Shown in pieces: positions 13,001 through 20,384 of a DNA stretch of 29,994 bases. A model generated the notes under the pieces. The model did no database searches. It was not told the origin of the DNA and saw nothing but the letters and a program-made list of their open reading frames with translations. Source of the stretch: a virus. How positions within the stretch are numbered: the stretch's first letter is position 1; every line of letters begins with the position of its first letter. Made by a program: the position numbers and the translations under genes. The stretch is from positions 1 to 29,994 of IMG/VR virus record IMGVR_UViG_3300049255_000046; one strand, written 5' to 3'.

Positions 13001-13996
13001 ATGGCCGACTATTCGGGTAGCTACGCCTACCTCAATAGCTTGCAGGCTATCACCCGCGAAGGCTTTGTTACCAAAGCCATCGTGGATACGGTATTCACCT
13101 CCAGCCGCTTCTTCCAGGCCATTCGCGGCGAGACGGACACCCAAAACGGGGCGCTCGCGTTGACCTGGCCGTTGAATATCGGAAAGTCAACCAACACGGT
13201 TGCCTTCTCCGGTGGGCAGGCGCTTCCGGCCAATACGCTCGATACGTTCATTCGTGCGTCCCTGCCCTGGAAGTACTACGCCGATGCGCTGGCGCTGAAC
13301 ATCACCGACCTGCAGCAAAACGATTCTCCCGAGGCGATTGCCTCGCTCGTCGATTCGCAACTCGACATCGTGAAGATGTCGCTTGTCGATCGCCTCGCGG
13401 GCGATTTCCTCACCTCGACGCAAGCGGCGTACCCGTTGCAACTTAACGGCTTTGCCGAAGCGATCGACGATGGCACGGTAGCCACGACATACGCGAACGT
13501 TTCGCGCACCACCTACCCAACGCAATGGAAGGCGCAAACGAGCTACAACATCACGTCGAGCACGCTCAACGCCCTGTATTCGCTTGACCTTCAATGCTCG
13601 ACGGACGGACACCGCCCGAACCTTTACGCGACCACCCGGCTGAACTTCGCGACCTTGCAGAATAGCCTCTATTCGCAAGACCGCTATAACCAGCCCGACA
13701 TGGCGCGTACAGTCGGCGGTTACGACCTTATTTTTAACGGCAACCCGGTTATCTGGGACCCGCATATTCCGACCGGCGTCGTGTCGCCGCAAACAGGCTC
13801 CGGCAGCGGCGGTTTGTTCTACCTCGTCAACCGCTCGACCCTGAAGTTTGTCATTGATCCAAAGATGAACTTCCAGGCGTCGGAATGGCTAAAAAGCACC
13901 ACGTCCGCGCAAATCATCTCGCGTATCCTCTTCGCCGGCAACGTCGTCGTCATTCGACCGCCGTCGAACGGTGTCGCCTGGATTTCGGGAGGTTAA
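13001..13996 (+). CDS. Major capsid protein (HK97-fold, putative)
   Basis: 331 aa from ATG 13001, 6 bp after the scaffold gene. It begins MADYSGSYAYLNSLQAITREGF and has the 'ADTVFTSSRFF...GGALALTWPLNI' type N-terminal arm, a long 'spine' helix (SPEAIASLVDSQLDIVKMSLVDRLAGDF) and a beta-rich C-terminal P-domain-like part (GGYDLIFNGNPVIWDPHIP...KFVIDPKMNFQAS...QIISRILFAGNVVV). Placement after terminase, portal and scaffold and its size fit podovirus coat proteins. It forms the icosahedral shell. Confidence 0.85.
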   Translation: MADYSGSYAYLNSLQAITREGFVTKAIVDTVFTSSRFFQAIRGETDTQNGALALTWPLNIGKSTNTVAFSGGQALPANTLDTFIRASLPWKYYADALALNITDLQQNDSPEAIASLVDSQLDIVKMSLVDRLAGDFLTSTQAAYPLQLNGFAEAIDDGTVATTYANVSRTTYPTQWKAQTSYNITSSTLNALYSLDLQCSTDGHRPNLYATTRLNFATLQNSLYSQDRYNQPDMARTVGGYDLIFNGNPVIWDPHIPTGVVSPQTGSGSGGLFYLVNRSTLKFVIDPKMNFQASEWLKSTTSAQIISRILFAGNVVVIRPPSNGVAWISGG

Positions 13997-14001
13997 TCAT
14001 C

Positions 14002-14220
14002 ATGGCAAAGAAGAGCAAGGGCAACAGCAACGGGTTCATTCAAACGCCGGGCGGTATCGCCACGCCGGTCCAACAGTTCACCTCGGACGCGGGCCTCAGC
14101 ACGCCTCCGGTTCCGGGCGAGTACGGGCCTCACGGCGACGGCGCGTTTCCGGACGGTGGCAAGCCGGGCGGCAATGCGGCAGCGCTCAATGCGTACTTCC
14201 GTAAGGGAGGCAAGAAGTAA
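14002..14220 (+). CDS. Small Gly/Pro-rich protein with basic C-terminal motif (72 aa)
   Basis: ATG 14002 is 5 bp after the capsid stop. It begins MAKKSKGNSNGF, has a disordered Gly/Pro middle and ends ALNAYFRKGGKK. The N-terminal 'MA..KSK' and the C-terminal 'AL.AYF.K..' end are shared with the 50-aa product at 15400-15552, so the two are probably related. Both lie among head genes; they may dock on the same partner through the C-terminal aromatic/basic motif. Confidence 0.65.
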   Translation: MAKKSKGNSNGFIQTPGGIATPVQQFTSDAGLSTPPVPGEYGPHGDGAFPDGGKPGGNAAALNAYFRKGGKK

Positions 14221-14729
14221 TGCCGTATTCCCGTGCCGTCAATAGCCCTTCGGGCTTTAACTACCAGGCCGACGCGGCATACGTCGATGTCGTCGTGCAG
14301 CTCGCCAGTGGTGCGGTTTGTACGACGGGTCAAGTGCTGTGTCGCGATGTCACGAACATCCCTTCCGCCACGGCCGCCGATCAATGCGTGCTGCCGACCA
14401 GCGCCAATGCGGGTCCGGTGATGGGCGCCTACCAAGGCCCGGCGATCACCAACAGCACGGGCGCAACGGCGACCTACACGATCCAACTACAGGTTGGCGG
14501 TTGGGGTTCGGTTTTCGCCGGCACCAACGCGACCCCGACGCGGGTCACGGTGGGCTCGAATCTTGTCGTGACAAGTTCGAACCTGTACGCAACCGTTGGT
14601 GCCTACGCGGTCAACACGGAAATCGGCGTGGCACTTGCGACCGGCACGAACACGGCTGTCGGCGCGAACCTCACGGGCGCGTCGTCCGGAAACACCGCCG
14701 TCGTCAACTGCTATATCAACTGCCGCTAA
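14220..14729 (+). CDS. Head-associated beta-rich protein, possible capsid decoration (169 aa)
   Basis: ATG 14220 overlaps the previous TAA. The product is Ala/Thr/Gly/Val-rich and beta-prone (YVDVVVQLASGAVCTTGQVL, TIQLQVGGWGSVFAG, RVTVGSNLVVTSSNLYATVGAY), with a cysteine-bearing end (VVNCYINCR). Length, composition and location after the capsid gene are typical of decoration proteins. The family cannot be named. Confidence 0.6.
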   Translation: MPYSRAVNSPSGFNYQADAAYVDVVVQLASGAVCTTGQVLCRDVTNIPSATAADQCVLPTSANAGPVMGAYQGPAITNSTGATATYTIQLQVGGWGSVFAGTNATPTRVTVGSNLVVTSSNLYATVGAYAVNTEIGVALATGTNTAVGANLTGASSGNTAVVNCYINCR

Positions 14730-14753
14730 GGCATCTACCAGGGGGACCGTTTT

Positions 14754-15419
14754 ATGTCACAAGTCCGCATCACGCTTCTTGAGAAGTACCGCAAGCCCGA
14801 GGAACTCAACGAGCCCATCCGGCTCGTTTACGGGACGGACGTTGCCGTGCCGATGAGTTTCGGCGGCATGACCTCCGAGGCGATCAACGATTTCCGTGGC
14901 CCACGGCAAGAGATCGTGGCCGAGCCGCGCGTGTGGTTGCTGCATTGGGATGACGAGGCCATGCGCTCGACGCTCGTCCCGCAGGAAGTCGCCGCGCACT
15001 ACTTCGGCGACCAGCGATGCAAAGACCCCGCGGCGGTCAAGGCGCTCGTTTGTAATCCGCTCAACGTCGAGCGCGATCGCGTGGCGAAGATTTGGGGCGA
15101 CTACGATTTCGCCTCGGAGTTCGGGCCGTACTCAAGTATCAAAATCGACGTGCCGCGCATGCCGAAGGTGAAGATTCAAAACGTCAACGGCAACGGCGTT
15201 ACGGTCGGGGAGAGTTTCTACGACCCGTGGGCGTTCTTCGAGTTCGAGAAACACCTTGACCCGCGCTCCGCACAACTGCGCTTGAAGAAGGCGCAGGCCA
15301 ATCGTGCGGTTGTGTCCGTGAAAGAAATGATCGAGCAACTCGATGAGAACACGCTGCGGCAGCTTGCCCAAGGGTTAGCGCCGCTCTTGAAAGGCAACAA
15401 TGGCAACCAAAAAGTCTAA
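14754..15419 (+). CDS. Head-region structural protein, unknown (221 aa)
   Basis: ATG 14754 follows an AGGGGGA site. Mixed alpha/beta: an N-terminal strand (RITLLEKYRKPEEL), 'VWLLHWDDEAMRSTLVPQEVAAHYFGD', and a C-terminal helical part with a basic patch (RLKKAQANRAVVSVKEMIEQLDE). It overlaps the next small gene by 20 nt. Probably a head or connector component judging from position. Confidence 0.65.
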   Translation: MSQVRITLLEKYRKPEELNEPIRLVYGTDVAVPMSFGGMTSEAINDFRGPRQEIVAEPRVWLLHWDDEAMRSTLVPQEVAAHYFGDQRCKDPAAVKALVCNPLNVERDRVAKIWGDYDFASEFGPYSSIKIDVPRMPKVKIQNVNGNGVTVGESFYDPWAFFEFEKHLDPRSAQLRLKKAQANRAVVSVKEMIEQLDENTLRQLAQGLAPLLKGNNGNQKV

Positions 15420-15552
15420 GGCGCAAGCGCCGGTCATTGGTGCGCTGCCTTGGTCCTATCCGCAGCCCACGAAGCCCAACGCCGAGCAAGGCCCGAAGGT
15501 CGGCTCCGGTTCGGCTGACGCGCTCGCTTCCTACTTCGGGAAGAAGCGTTAG
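15400..15552 (+). CDS. Small protein sharing a C-terminal motif with the 72-aa protein (50 aa)
   Basis: ATG 15400 lies inside the end of the preceding gene (GAAAGGC upstream). It begins MATKKSKAQAPVIGALPW, has a Pro-rich middle and ends SADALASYFGKKR. Compare ALNAYFRKGGKK at the end of the product at 14002-14220. Both are short, start MA..KSK and end with the aromatic/Lys motif. Unknown function, probably virion-associated. Confidence 0.6.
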   Translation: MATKKSKAQAPVIGALPWSYPQPTKPNAEQGPKVGSGSADALASYFGKKR

Positions 15553-15560
15553 GAGAGTTA

Positions 15561-15592
15561 GGGTGCTGCAGAACCCCCTGGCTGCAGCACCC
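15561..15592. promoter_or_regulatory. Perfect 11-bp hairpin between head and adaptor genes
   Basis: GGGTGCTGCAG (15561-15571) and CTGCAGCACCC (15582-15592) are perfectly complementary around a 10-nt loop. No T-run follows, so it is not a standard terminator. A good ribosome site (AGGAGAG, 15551-15557) lies just before it, and the next ATG (15602) just after, with only weak sites in between. The folded stem would bring the two within about 14 nt, so it may control translation of the adaptor or stabilise RNA. Confidence 0.7.
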
Positions 15593-15601
15593 TAGCGCGT
15601 T

Positions 15602-16399
15602 ATGGCCGTTCAGTTACAAGACCTCGAAAACGGGGTCCTTTCCAATACGCAGCAGTCGCAGTTAGTGAACTTCGGCGGGCCCCCACCGTGGGCAAATGCA
15701 ACCAACCCGCAACTTAATCAAGGCATCGTGGACTACGCCGTCAATCGCGCCTACCAGCGCCTCATGAGCGACCTGGCCGACATTGAGATATACACCTACC
15801 AAACGGTTTTCTCAAGCACGGCGAACACGATCAACTACAATTTCCCGCTCAATGTTGGCGATCCGAACATGCAGCGGGTTATGCGCGTTTTTTATCAACC
15901 GATCGGGCAGTCGTGGACCTTAGAGTTTGCTCCGGGCGCGCGGCTTGTGTCATGGACCCGCTTTCAAGCGTATGCCGGCGATGGGTACCTGCGCCCGTTT
16001 ACCTACGATATCATACCGCAATTTGCGAGCATTACGCCTAACCGTAAGACGCTCTCATTCTTTCCCGGCTGCGCGAATGCCGGCGATACCATCACCGTGC
16101 AATATGTGCCGGTGCTTACGCCCGGGACGAGTGTGCCGCCGCTCGTGGCGGAAACCGATGCGATCGTGCTGCCCGATGAGTGCGAAGAGGCAATCATCTA
16201 TTGGGCGACCTCGCTGTGCTGGCCGAAGCTGCGCGAGTTTGGAGCGATGCGCGAGTATCAACAGATGTACGCCGCAGAGGTCGAACGGCTGCGGGAAACC
16301 CTTTCGCAACGCAGTAAGGGCGATACGCAGCGGTTTGTCGATCGTGAAGAATCGCTCTGGAATTCGATGCCAATTGGCGGATTGACCTACCTGCCATGA
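15602..16399 (+). CDS. Head-tail adaptor / tail tube protein (putative)
   Basis: 265 aa. An N-terminal helical part (IVDYAVNRAYQRLMSDLADIEIY) precedes a beta region (TYQTVFSSTANTINYNFP...MQRVMRVFYQ) and a C-terminal helical pair (CEEAIIYWATSLCWPKLREFGAMREYQQMYAAEVERLRETL). Helix-rich adaptors with inserted beta sheets (P22 gp4-, T7 gp11-like) sit under the portal in podoviruses. Placement between head genes and a beta-propeller tail protein agrees. The start relies on ATG 15602; its own ribosome site is weak. Confidence 0.7.
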   Translation: MAVQLQDLENGVLSNTQQSQLVNFGGPPPWANATNPQLNQGIVDYAVNRAYQRLMSDLADIEIYTYQTVFSSTANTINYNFPLNVGDPNMQRVMRVFYQPIGQSWTLEFAPGARLVSWTRFQAYAGDGYLRPFTYDIIPQFASITPNRKTLSFFPGCANAGDTITVQYVPVLTPGTSVPPLVAETDAIVLPDECEEAIIYWATSLCWPKLREFGAMREYQQMYAAEVERLRETLSQRSKGDTQRFVDREESLWNSMPIGGLTYLP

Positions 16400-18111
16400 T
16401 TAACGGGGCTGATCCGAAAGCGCCGGTCTACATTCCGTATATGAATCTCGGGAGCCTGAACACGCGCAAAGACGTGCATGCGCTCAACCGGGACGAACTC
16501 GTGCAGTCGGTCAACTGTTGGCCGGCCTACGACCAATCGCTCTCCAAGCGCCCGGGCAACACCTATTTCGTCACCGCCAACGGTGCAACCGGCAGCGGTG
16601 CGGCCGGTAAGGCCCTGTGCTCCTGTCGCTTTGCCGATGTGACCTATAACCTCGTCCTCTCGGGCAGCACGGTCTACGCCGCGAAGGCGACCGATACGTC
16701 ATTCACGCCGATCGGCACGGTCAGTTCAAATGCGACCTATATTACTGCCGCGCAGATGTTCGACCCGACCACGGCGGCCGTCAACGGCGGCGACGGTATC
16801 GTGTTCGTGTGTGATGGGAATTCGACGCCGCAGTATTGGAAGGGGCCGGGGAATATGCTTGCGACCGTCGCGACCGGCGCAAACAACTTGCCCGCGCGGG
16901 CGGACCTCATAACGCCGATTCAACCGCAGTTTTGTAAGACGCTCGGGAACAACTCGCACCTCTTCTACTCCGGCGATGCGACCATGCCGAGTGCGGTGTT
17001 CATCTCCAACCCATTCAACCCGCAGCAGTTTACGTCTACGTCCATGATCTCTAACCCTTACGGGTACGCCTCGGGTGCCTACTTCCCGGCCATCATCGGT
17101 AATAACGATGGGGTCGAGGGCGGCAGGATTACGGGCATGGAGTCGCTCGGTGGCGCGATGCTGATTTTCAAAGAGGCCGCGATCTACAGCATGTATCAAA
17201 CGACGCTGCTCGGGGACATTCCTGTTTGGCAGGTGCAGCAGGTGTCCAATTCGGTTGGGTGCCTCTCGCCAAGAAGTATTGTTCGATTCGATACGTTCAT
17301 TGCGTTTCTATCGCTCGATGGCGTGTATATCACCGATGGGTCGGCCGTCACGAAGATTAGCGGCGACGTGCCGACCATCTTCGATTCGTCCTGGTCCGGC
17401 AACGCGGCGCTCATTACCAATCGCACGACCGCGATCGGCGTGCGCTTCTCGCAGAAGCTTTTGATCTTCTTTGCTAGTAACGGTTCGAGCTACAATAATG
17501 CGGGCGTTTGGTTTGCATTTGATCGGCAGGCATCCAGCGGCAATCCGAGCTGCGGCCAGATCAACGGCATGAATGTCGGCGGTGCGGCGCTGCAAAATGG
17601 CCCAAACGATATGGGTCTGGTCGTATGGTGCGACGGGTCCACAGATAAAGTCTCGACGTTTGGGAGCGGCTTTAGCGATTGGGGCAGCAACATTCAGTCC
17701 AACTTCGCCACCAAGGGCGATATGATGGATGACGTATTCGGCCCCGATTCGGCTATTTGCGTAAAGCAAGCGCAGGACGTGTTTCTGCTCGTGCAGTTGC
17801 TCGGCGTCAACTCGCAGCCCAATGTCAATTTTACGGGAATTGTCATTGCCGATCTCCTGCAAGCCTACACGCAAGCCTTATCGCAAGGGCTGCTACCGCC
17901 GCCCACGGGCGGAACATGGGGCGTCGGCACATGGGGCAATCTCATCTGGGGCTCATCGGCCACTAACGCGCAGTATTACGTCTTAAAGATTCCCGCGCAG
18001 TCGCTCGCGCAGGGGCGCATTTTACAGTTTGCTATCCAGGAGTCATCGCAAGTCCCGTGGATCATCATGGGGCTTCTCGCTTATGTGAATAAGCAGGAGG
18101 TTGGATTTTGA
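16396..18111 (+). CDS. Beta-propeller tail hub / DNA-stabilisation protein (P22 gp10-like)
   Basis: 571 aa; ATG 16396 overlaps the previous stop. The N-terminal 'MNLGSLNTRKDVHALNRDELVQSVNCWPAYDQSLSKRPGN' is the hallmark opening of podovirus tail tube/stabilisation proteins ('G.ntr.dp..l...el....N...d..G....RpG'). It is followed by repeated propeller blades (e.g. HLFYSGDATMPSAVFISNP, IYSMYQTTLLGD, VYITDGSAVTKISGD). It extends the tail below the adaptor. The next gene begins inside its stop. Confidence 0.75.
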   Translation: MINGADPKAPVYIPYMNLGSLNTRKDVHALNRDELVQSVNCWPAYDQSLSKRPGNTYFVTANGATGSGAAGKALCSCRFADVTYNLVLSGSTVYAAKATDTSFTPIGTVSSNATYITAAQMFDPTTAAVNGGDGIVFVCDGNSTPQYWKGPGNMLATVATGANNLPARADLITPIQPQFCKTLGNNSHLFYSGDATMPSAVFISNPFNPQQFTSTSMISNPYGYASGAYFPAIIGNNDGVEGGRITGMESLGGAMLIFKEAAIYSMYQTTLLGDIPVWQVQQVSNSVGCLSPRSIVRFDTFIAFLSLDGVYITDGSAVTKISGDVPTIFDSSWSGNAALITNRTTAIGVRFSQKLLIFFASNGSSYNNAGVWFAFDRQASSGNPSCGQINGMNVGGAALQNGPNDMGLVVWCDGSTDKVSTFGSGFSDWGSNIQSNFATKGDMMDDVFGPDSAICVKQAQDVFLLVQLLGVNSQPNVNFTGIVIADLLQAYTQALSQGLLPPPTGGTWGVGTWGNLIWGSSATNAQYYVLKIPAQSLAQGRILQFAIQESSQVPWIIMGLLAYVNKQEVGF

Positions 18112-18998
18112 GAAAACTTCTGTCGGTTCTAGCTTCGTGTATGCTGGTCCTGAGCGCCGTGACCGTGCTGCCGCAGGCGGCCGAGGCGGCTTCATGTAGC
18201 GTGCCGAACACGTTTACCAACGGCACGACGGCCGATGCGAACCAAGTCAACGCGAACTTCAGCAGCTTGGTGTCGTGCGGCAATAACATTGATCATAACA
18301 ATATCGGCACGGCCGGAATCTACGCCTCGCAGATCATTCCCACGACGACTACGCAGGCGACCTTTGGCGGCACGATAGCCTATGTATTCGCCAATGGCCT
18401 CACGGTCAACGGGGGGCTCACGGTCAACGGGGGGCTCACGGTTACGAGCGTAACGTCAACTAACGGCCTAACGTCCGGCTCGTCCACCTACGGCCCAACG
18501 AGTGCAACGATAGCGGGTTCCGGCGGTAACATCAATCTTGGCACAGATACAATAGGTACGTTCTCTATTGTCGTGGACACGTTGACATCGAACATCATCC
18601 CGTACTCGGCAAGTCGCCCGTTCAATGTGTCAAATGCCGCCGACACTGTCAATAATTTTCAGATAGCCGACGGCGGAGGTGTCCTAGGCCGTCAAAGCGG
18701 AAACACAACGCTGTCCTACGTTCCACCGATCTATACCGGGGCCGGCGTAGCGGTGGGTGCCACCCTCCATGGGGCAATGGGAACATGTGCATTTTCTAGC
18801 AGCACGGTGTGTACCGTAACACTAACGGTGTCGGCGGTCTTTAGTGGAAACAACACATATTCATGTAGCGTCGCCGACAACAACGGAAGCCGTGCATCAG
18901 GTGCCTTTTGGGTCATTTCGTCGAGCGGGTCACTTTTTTACATCAATTCCACCAATACAACAAGTGATACGGTTACCTACCTCTGCATCGGGACCTAA
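18108..18998 (+). CDS. Tail-fibre-like protein with Sec signal peptide (296 aa)
   Basis: Start TTG 18108 with a perfect AGGAGG 7 nt upstream. The N-terminus MRKLLSVLASCMLVLSAVTV... is a classic signal peptide with a likely cut after AEA (about residue 27). The mature start CSVPNTFTNGTTADANQVNANF...IDHNNIG is a known opening of fibre-like proteins. The middle has an LTVNGG tandem (18-bp DNA repeat at 18399-18434) and other beta-fibre sequence; the end is beta-rich with paired cysteines (CAFSSSTVC, YSCSV). Virion fibres normally assemble in the cytoplasm, so an export signal is unexpected. Confidence 0.7.
   Translation: MRKLLSVLASCMLVLSAVTVLPQAAEAASCSVPNTFTNGTTADANQVNANFSSLVSCGNNIDHNNIGTAGIYASQIIPTTTTQATFGGTIAYVFANGLTVNGGLTVNGGLTVTSVTSTNGLTSGSSTYGPTSATIAGSGGNINLGTDTIGTFSIVVDTLTSNIIPYSASRPFNVSNAADTVNNFQIADGGGVLGRQSGNTTLSYVPPIYTGAGVAVGATLHGAMGTCAFSSSTVCTVTLTVSAVFSGNNTYSCSVADNNGSRASGAFWVISSSGSLFYINSTNTTSDTVTYLCIGT
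18399..18434 (+). repeat. Two tandem 18-bp units in the fibre gene
   Basis: CTCACGGTCAACGGGGGG occurs at 18399-18416 and 18417-18434, with a partial third copy (CTCACGGTTACG) after it. It encodes LTVNGG repeats and can change copy number in frame. Confidence 0.9.
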
Positions 18999-19000
18999 CG

Positions 19001-19066
19001 ATGCCGCAATCCCGGAGTAACGCATCCACTATTCTGCGCGCTCGGCGTACAGGTCGGGTAGCATGA
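19001..19066 (+). CDS. Very short basic frame after the fibre gene (21 aa, tentative)
   Basis: ATG 19001, 2 bp after the fibre stop, reads MPQSRSNASTILRARRTGRVA and stops at TGA, overlapping the next ATG. There is no good ribosome site. Spacing and overlap are the only support. Confidence 0.3.
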   Translation: MPQSRSNASTILRARRTGRVA

Positions 19067-19140
19067 GGTTCATGCGTTCGGCCATACTCCTCAAGGAGGG
19101 TGCTCGTCTACCTTTGCGGGGCGGCAATGAACCACGATAA
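19063..19140 (+). CDS. Very short frame (25 aa, tentative)
   Basis: ATG 19063 overlaps the previous stop (ATGA) and reads MRFMRSAILLKEGARLPLRG... to TAA at 19138-19140, overlapping the next gene. It contains the AAGGAGG that may serve the next gene, so its translation may only deliver ribosomes there. Confidence 0.3.
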   Translation: MRFMRSAILLKEGARLPLRGGNEPR

Positions 19141-19441
19141 CGCGGGCGGCATCCTGAACTATATCCCCTTCGTGTTGCCGCCCGTTTTGAGTACCACGCG
19201 CCCGAACCGCTGCGGCCGTGGCGTGCTCGTCTATGTGTCGGCCGCTGCAAATACGCCCGTGGCCGTCACGCACAATATCGGCCGGGAGGTCCAAGGGGCG
19301 ATCGTCGTCATGCACAACCTCTCGGCTGGGGCATCGAGCTTTCCGCCACGGATCGCCCTGACTAGCGGCACCCGCACGACCCAGGTTCAGACCGTCCAGT
19401 TCGACGCGACCGCGACCAATGCGCTCGTGTTTCTTTTTTGA
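19100..19441 (+). CDS. Beta-rich fibre-associated protein (104-113 aa)
   Basis: GTG 19100 directly follows AAGGAGG (too close); ATG 19127 (MNHDNAGGILNY) is the alternative start. The product is beta-rich: GVLVYVSAAANTPVAVTHNIGREVQGAIVVMHN and a closing strand TVQFDATATNALVFLF. This resembles the terminal domains of phage fibre proteins ('V.H.LGR.P.G.IVV'), so it may be a separate receptor-binding or fibre tip subunit. The stop overlaps the next open frame. Confidence 0.6.
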   Translation: MLVYLCGAAMNHDNAGGILNYIPFVLPPVLSTTRPNRCGRGVLVYVSAAANTPVAVTHNIGREVQGAIVVMHNLSAGASSFPPRIALTSGTRTTQVQTVQFDATATNALVFLF

Positions 19442-19464
19442 CTTCTACGCAAGGGGAGGGTAGA

Positions 19465-19839
19465 ATGGTGAGGATGGCTACTGCGGCCGATTGGCCGCAG
19501 ATTCAGGCGCTTCGCGAAGCGCACTACGTTCGCTACCCGAAAACCCTCGTTCCGGTTCCCGAGAATGCCTTGTGGTGGGTAGTTGGAGAAGAACGAATCC
19601 TGGCGGCCTGCGCGGCAGTTTTTGTGACCGCTCCCCAAGCTTTAGCCTTGGTGAGTGATCTCTATTGCGTCGATGGTCCGGCTGGGGCGCGCGGGGTATC
19701 GGCGATCATCTCAGCGTTTAACGCGCTCAAGGCCAAAGGATTCCGCACCATGACGATCGTTCCGCAGGACAACCTCTCGATGATCAAGGCGCTCTACAAG
19801 CACGGCTTTCACGGCTCGGCCGTGGTGGTGGAAAACTAA
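19465..19839 (+). CDS. GNAT-family acetyltransferase (124 aa)
   Basis: ATG 19465 follows GGGGAGGG; the open frame extends to TTG 19438 but without a site. GNAT features: N-terminal MATAADWPQIQALREAHY, a beta strand (ALALVSDLYCVDGPAG) followed by the acetyl-CoA-binding helix (ARGVSAIISAFNALKAKGF), a strand (RTMTIVP) and the C-terminal NLSMIKALYKHGF motif. GNAT proteins are common among phage tail genes and may modify phage or host proteins; substrate unknown. TAATG overlaps the next gene. Confidence 0.8.
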   Translation: MVRMATAADWPQIQALREAHYVRYPKTLVPVPENALWWVVGEERILAACAAVFVTAPQALALVSDLYCVDGPAGARGVSAIISAFNALKAKGFRTMTIVPQDNLSMIKALYKHGFHGSAVVVEN

Positions 19840-20384
19840 TGCCCGCAGTCGCATTGCCGGTCATTGGCGGGGCCATCCTTAATGGTATTTTTCAGAACCA
19901 TCAGAACCAACAGAATCAGCAGAACGCGAATCAGGCGCAGCAGAACGCGCAGCAGTTTGACGCGCAGCAGGAGCAGCAGGCGTTTGCGAACCTGCAGCAG
20001 CAGCGATTGACCGCGCTCAATGCCCTCTCGCAGTACCAGCAGCAGAACCCCAACCCGGCGGCTGGCTGGGGGCCGATCATTCAGCCCGGCAACACGGCAC
20101 CGCAAACCATCGGCGGCGGCCTGGTCGGCGCGAACGGCTCCATGCAGCAGATGCCGACCGCTAGCGGCTTAACGGGCAACCCGAACCAGCCGGCAATGAA
20201 CTATCAATTATTGCAGGCGCTCATTTCCGCATGGTCGCCCCAGCGGCAGCCGACGCCGCAGCCGCCTCGAACGGTTGCGCCCACGGGGCCGGGTGGGGTC
20301 GGTATCCCTCCCCCCTGGAATCCCGGCACGGGCTTTTCGGGCACGCCGCCCCGTCCAACTCCGACAAGGTTCGAGGCGTTATGA
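19839..20384 (+). CDS. Gln/Asn-rich virion protein, probable ejection protein (181 aa)
   Basis: ATG 19839 overlaps the previous stop. A short hydrophobic start (VALPVIGGAILNGIF) leads into a long Gln/Asn-rich helix (NHQNQQNQQNANQAQQNAQQ) and a Pro/Gly-rich disordered tail. Small helical, Q-rich proteins placed between tail and large internal proteins are usually internal virion proteins that form the channel for DNA ejection in podoviruses. The call is from composition and context. Confidence 0.6.
   Translation: MPAVALPVIGGAILNGIFQNHQNQQNQQNANQAQQNAQQFDAQQEQQAFANLQQQRLTALNALSQYQQQNPNPAAGWGPIIQPGNTAPQTIGGGLVGANGSMQQMPTASGLTGNPNQPAMNYQLLQALISAWSPQRQPTPQPPRTVAPTGPGGVGIPPPWNPGTGFSGTPPRPTPTRFEAL

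Noticed and set aside
13187-13792. 201-codon minus-strand frame within the capsid gene
   Set aside because: Antisense shadow of the capsid gene, Arg/Val-rich with no start context.
20231-20380. Upstream extension of the GVGGG protein to 408 codons
   Set aside because: It would overlap the previous gene by 150 bp; ATG 20381 overlaps that gene's stop as elsewhere in the operon.
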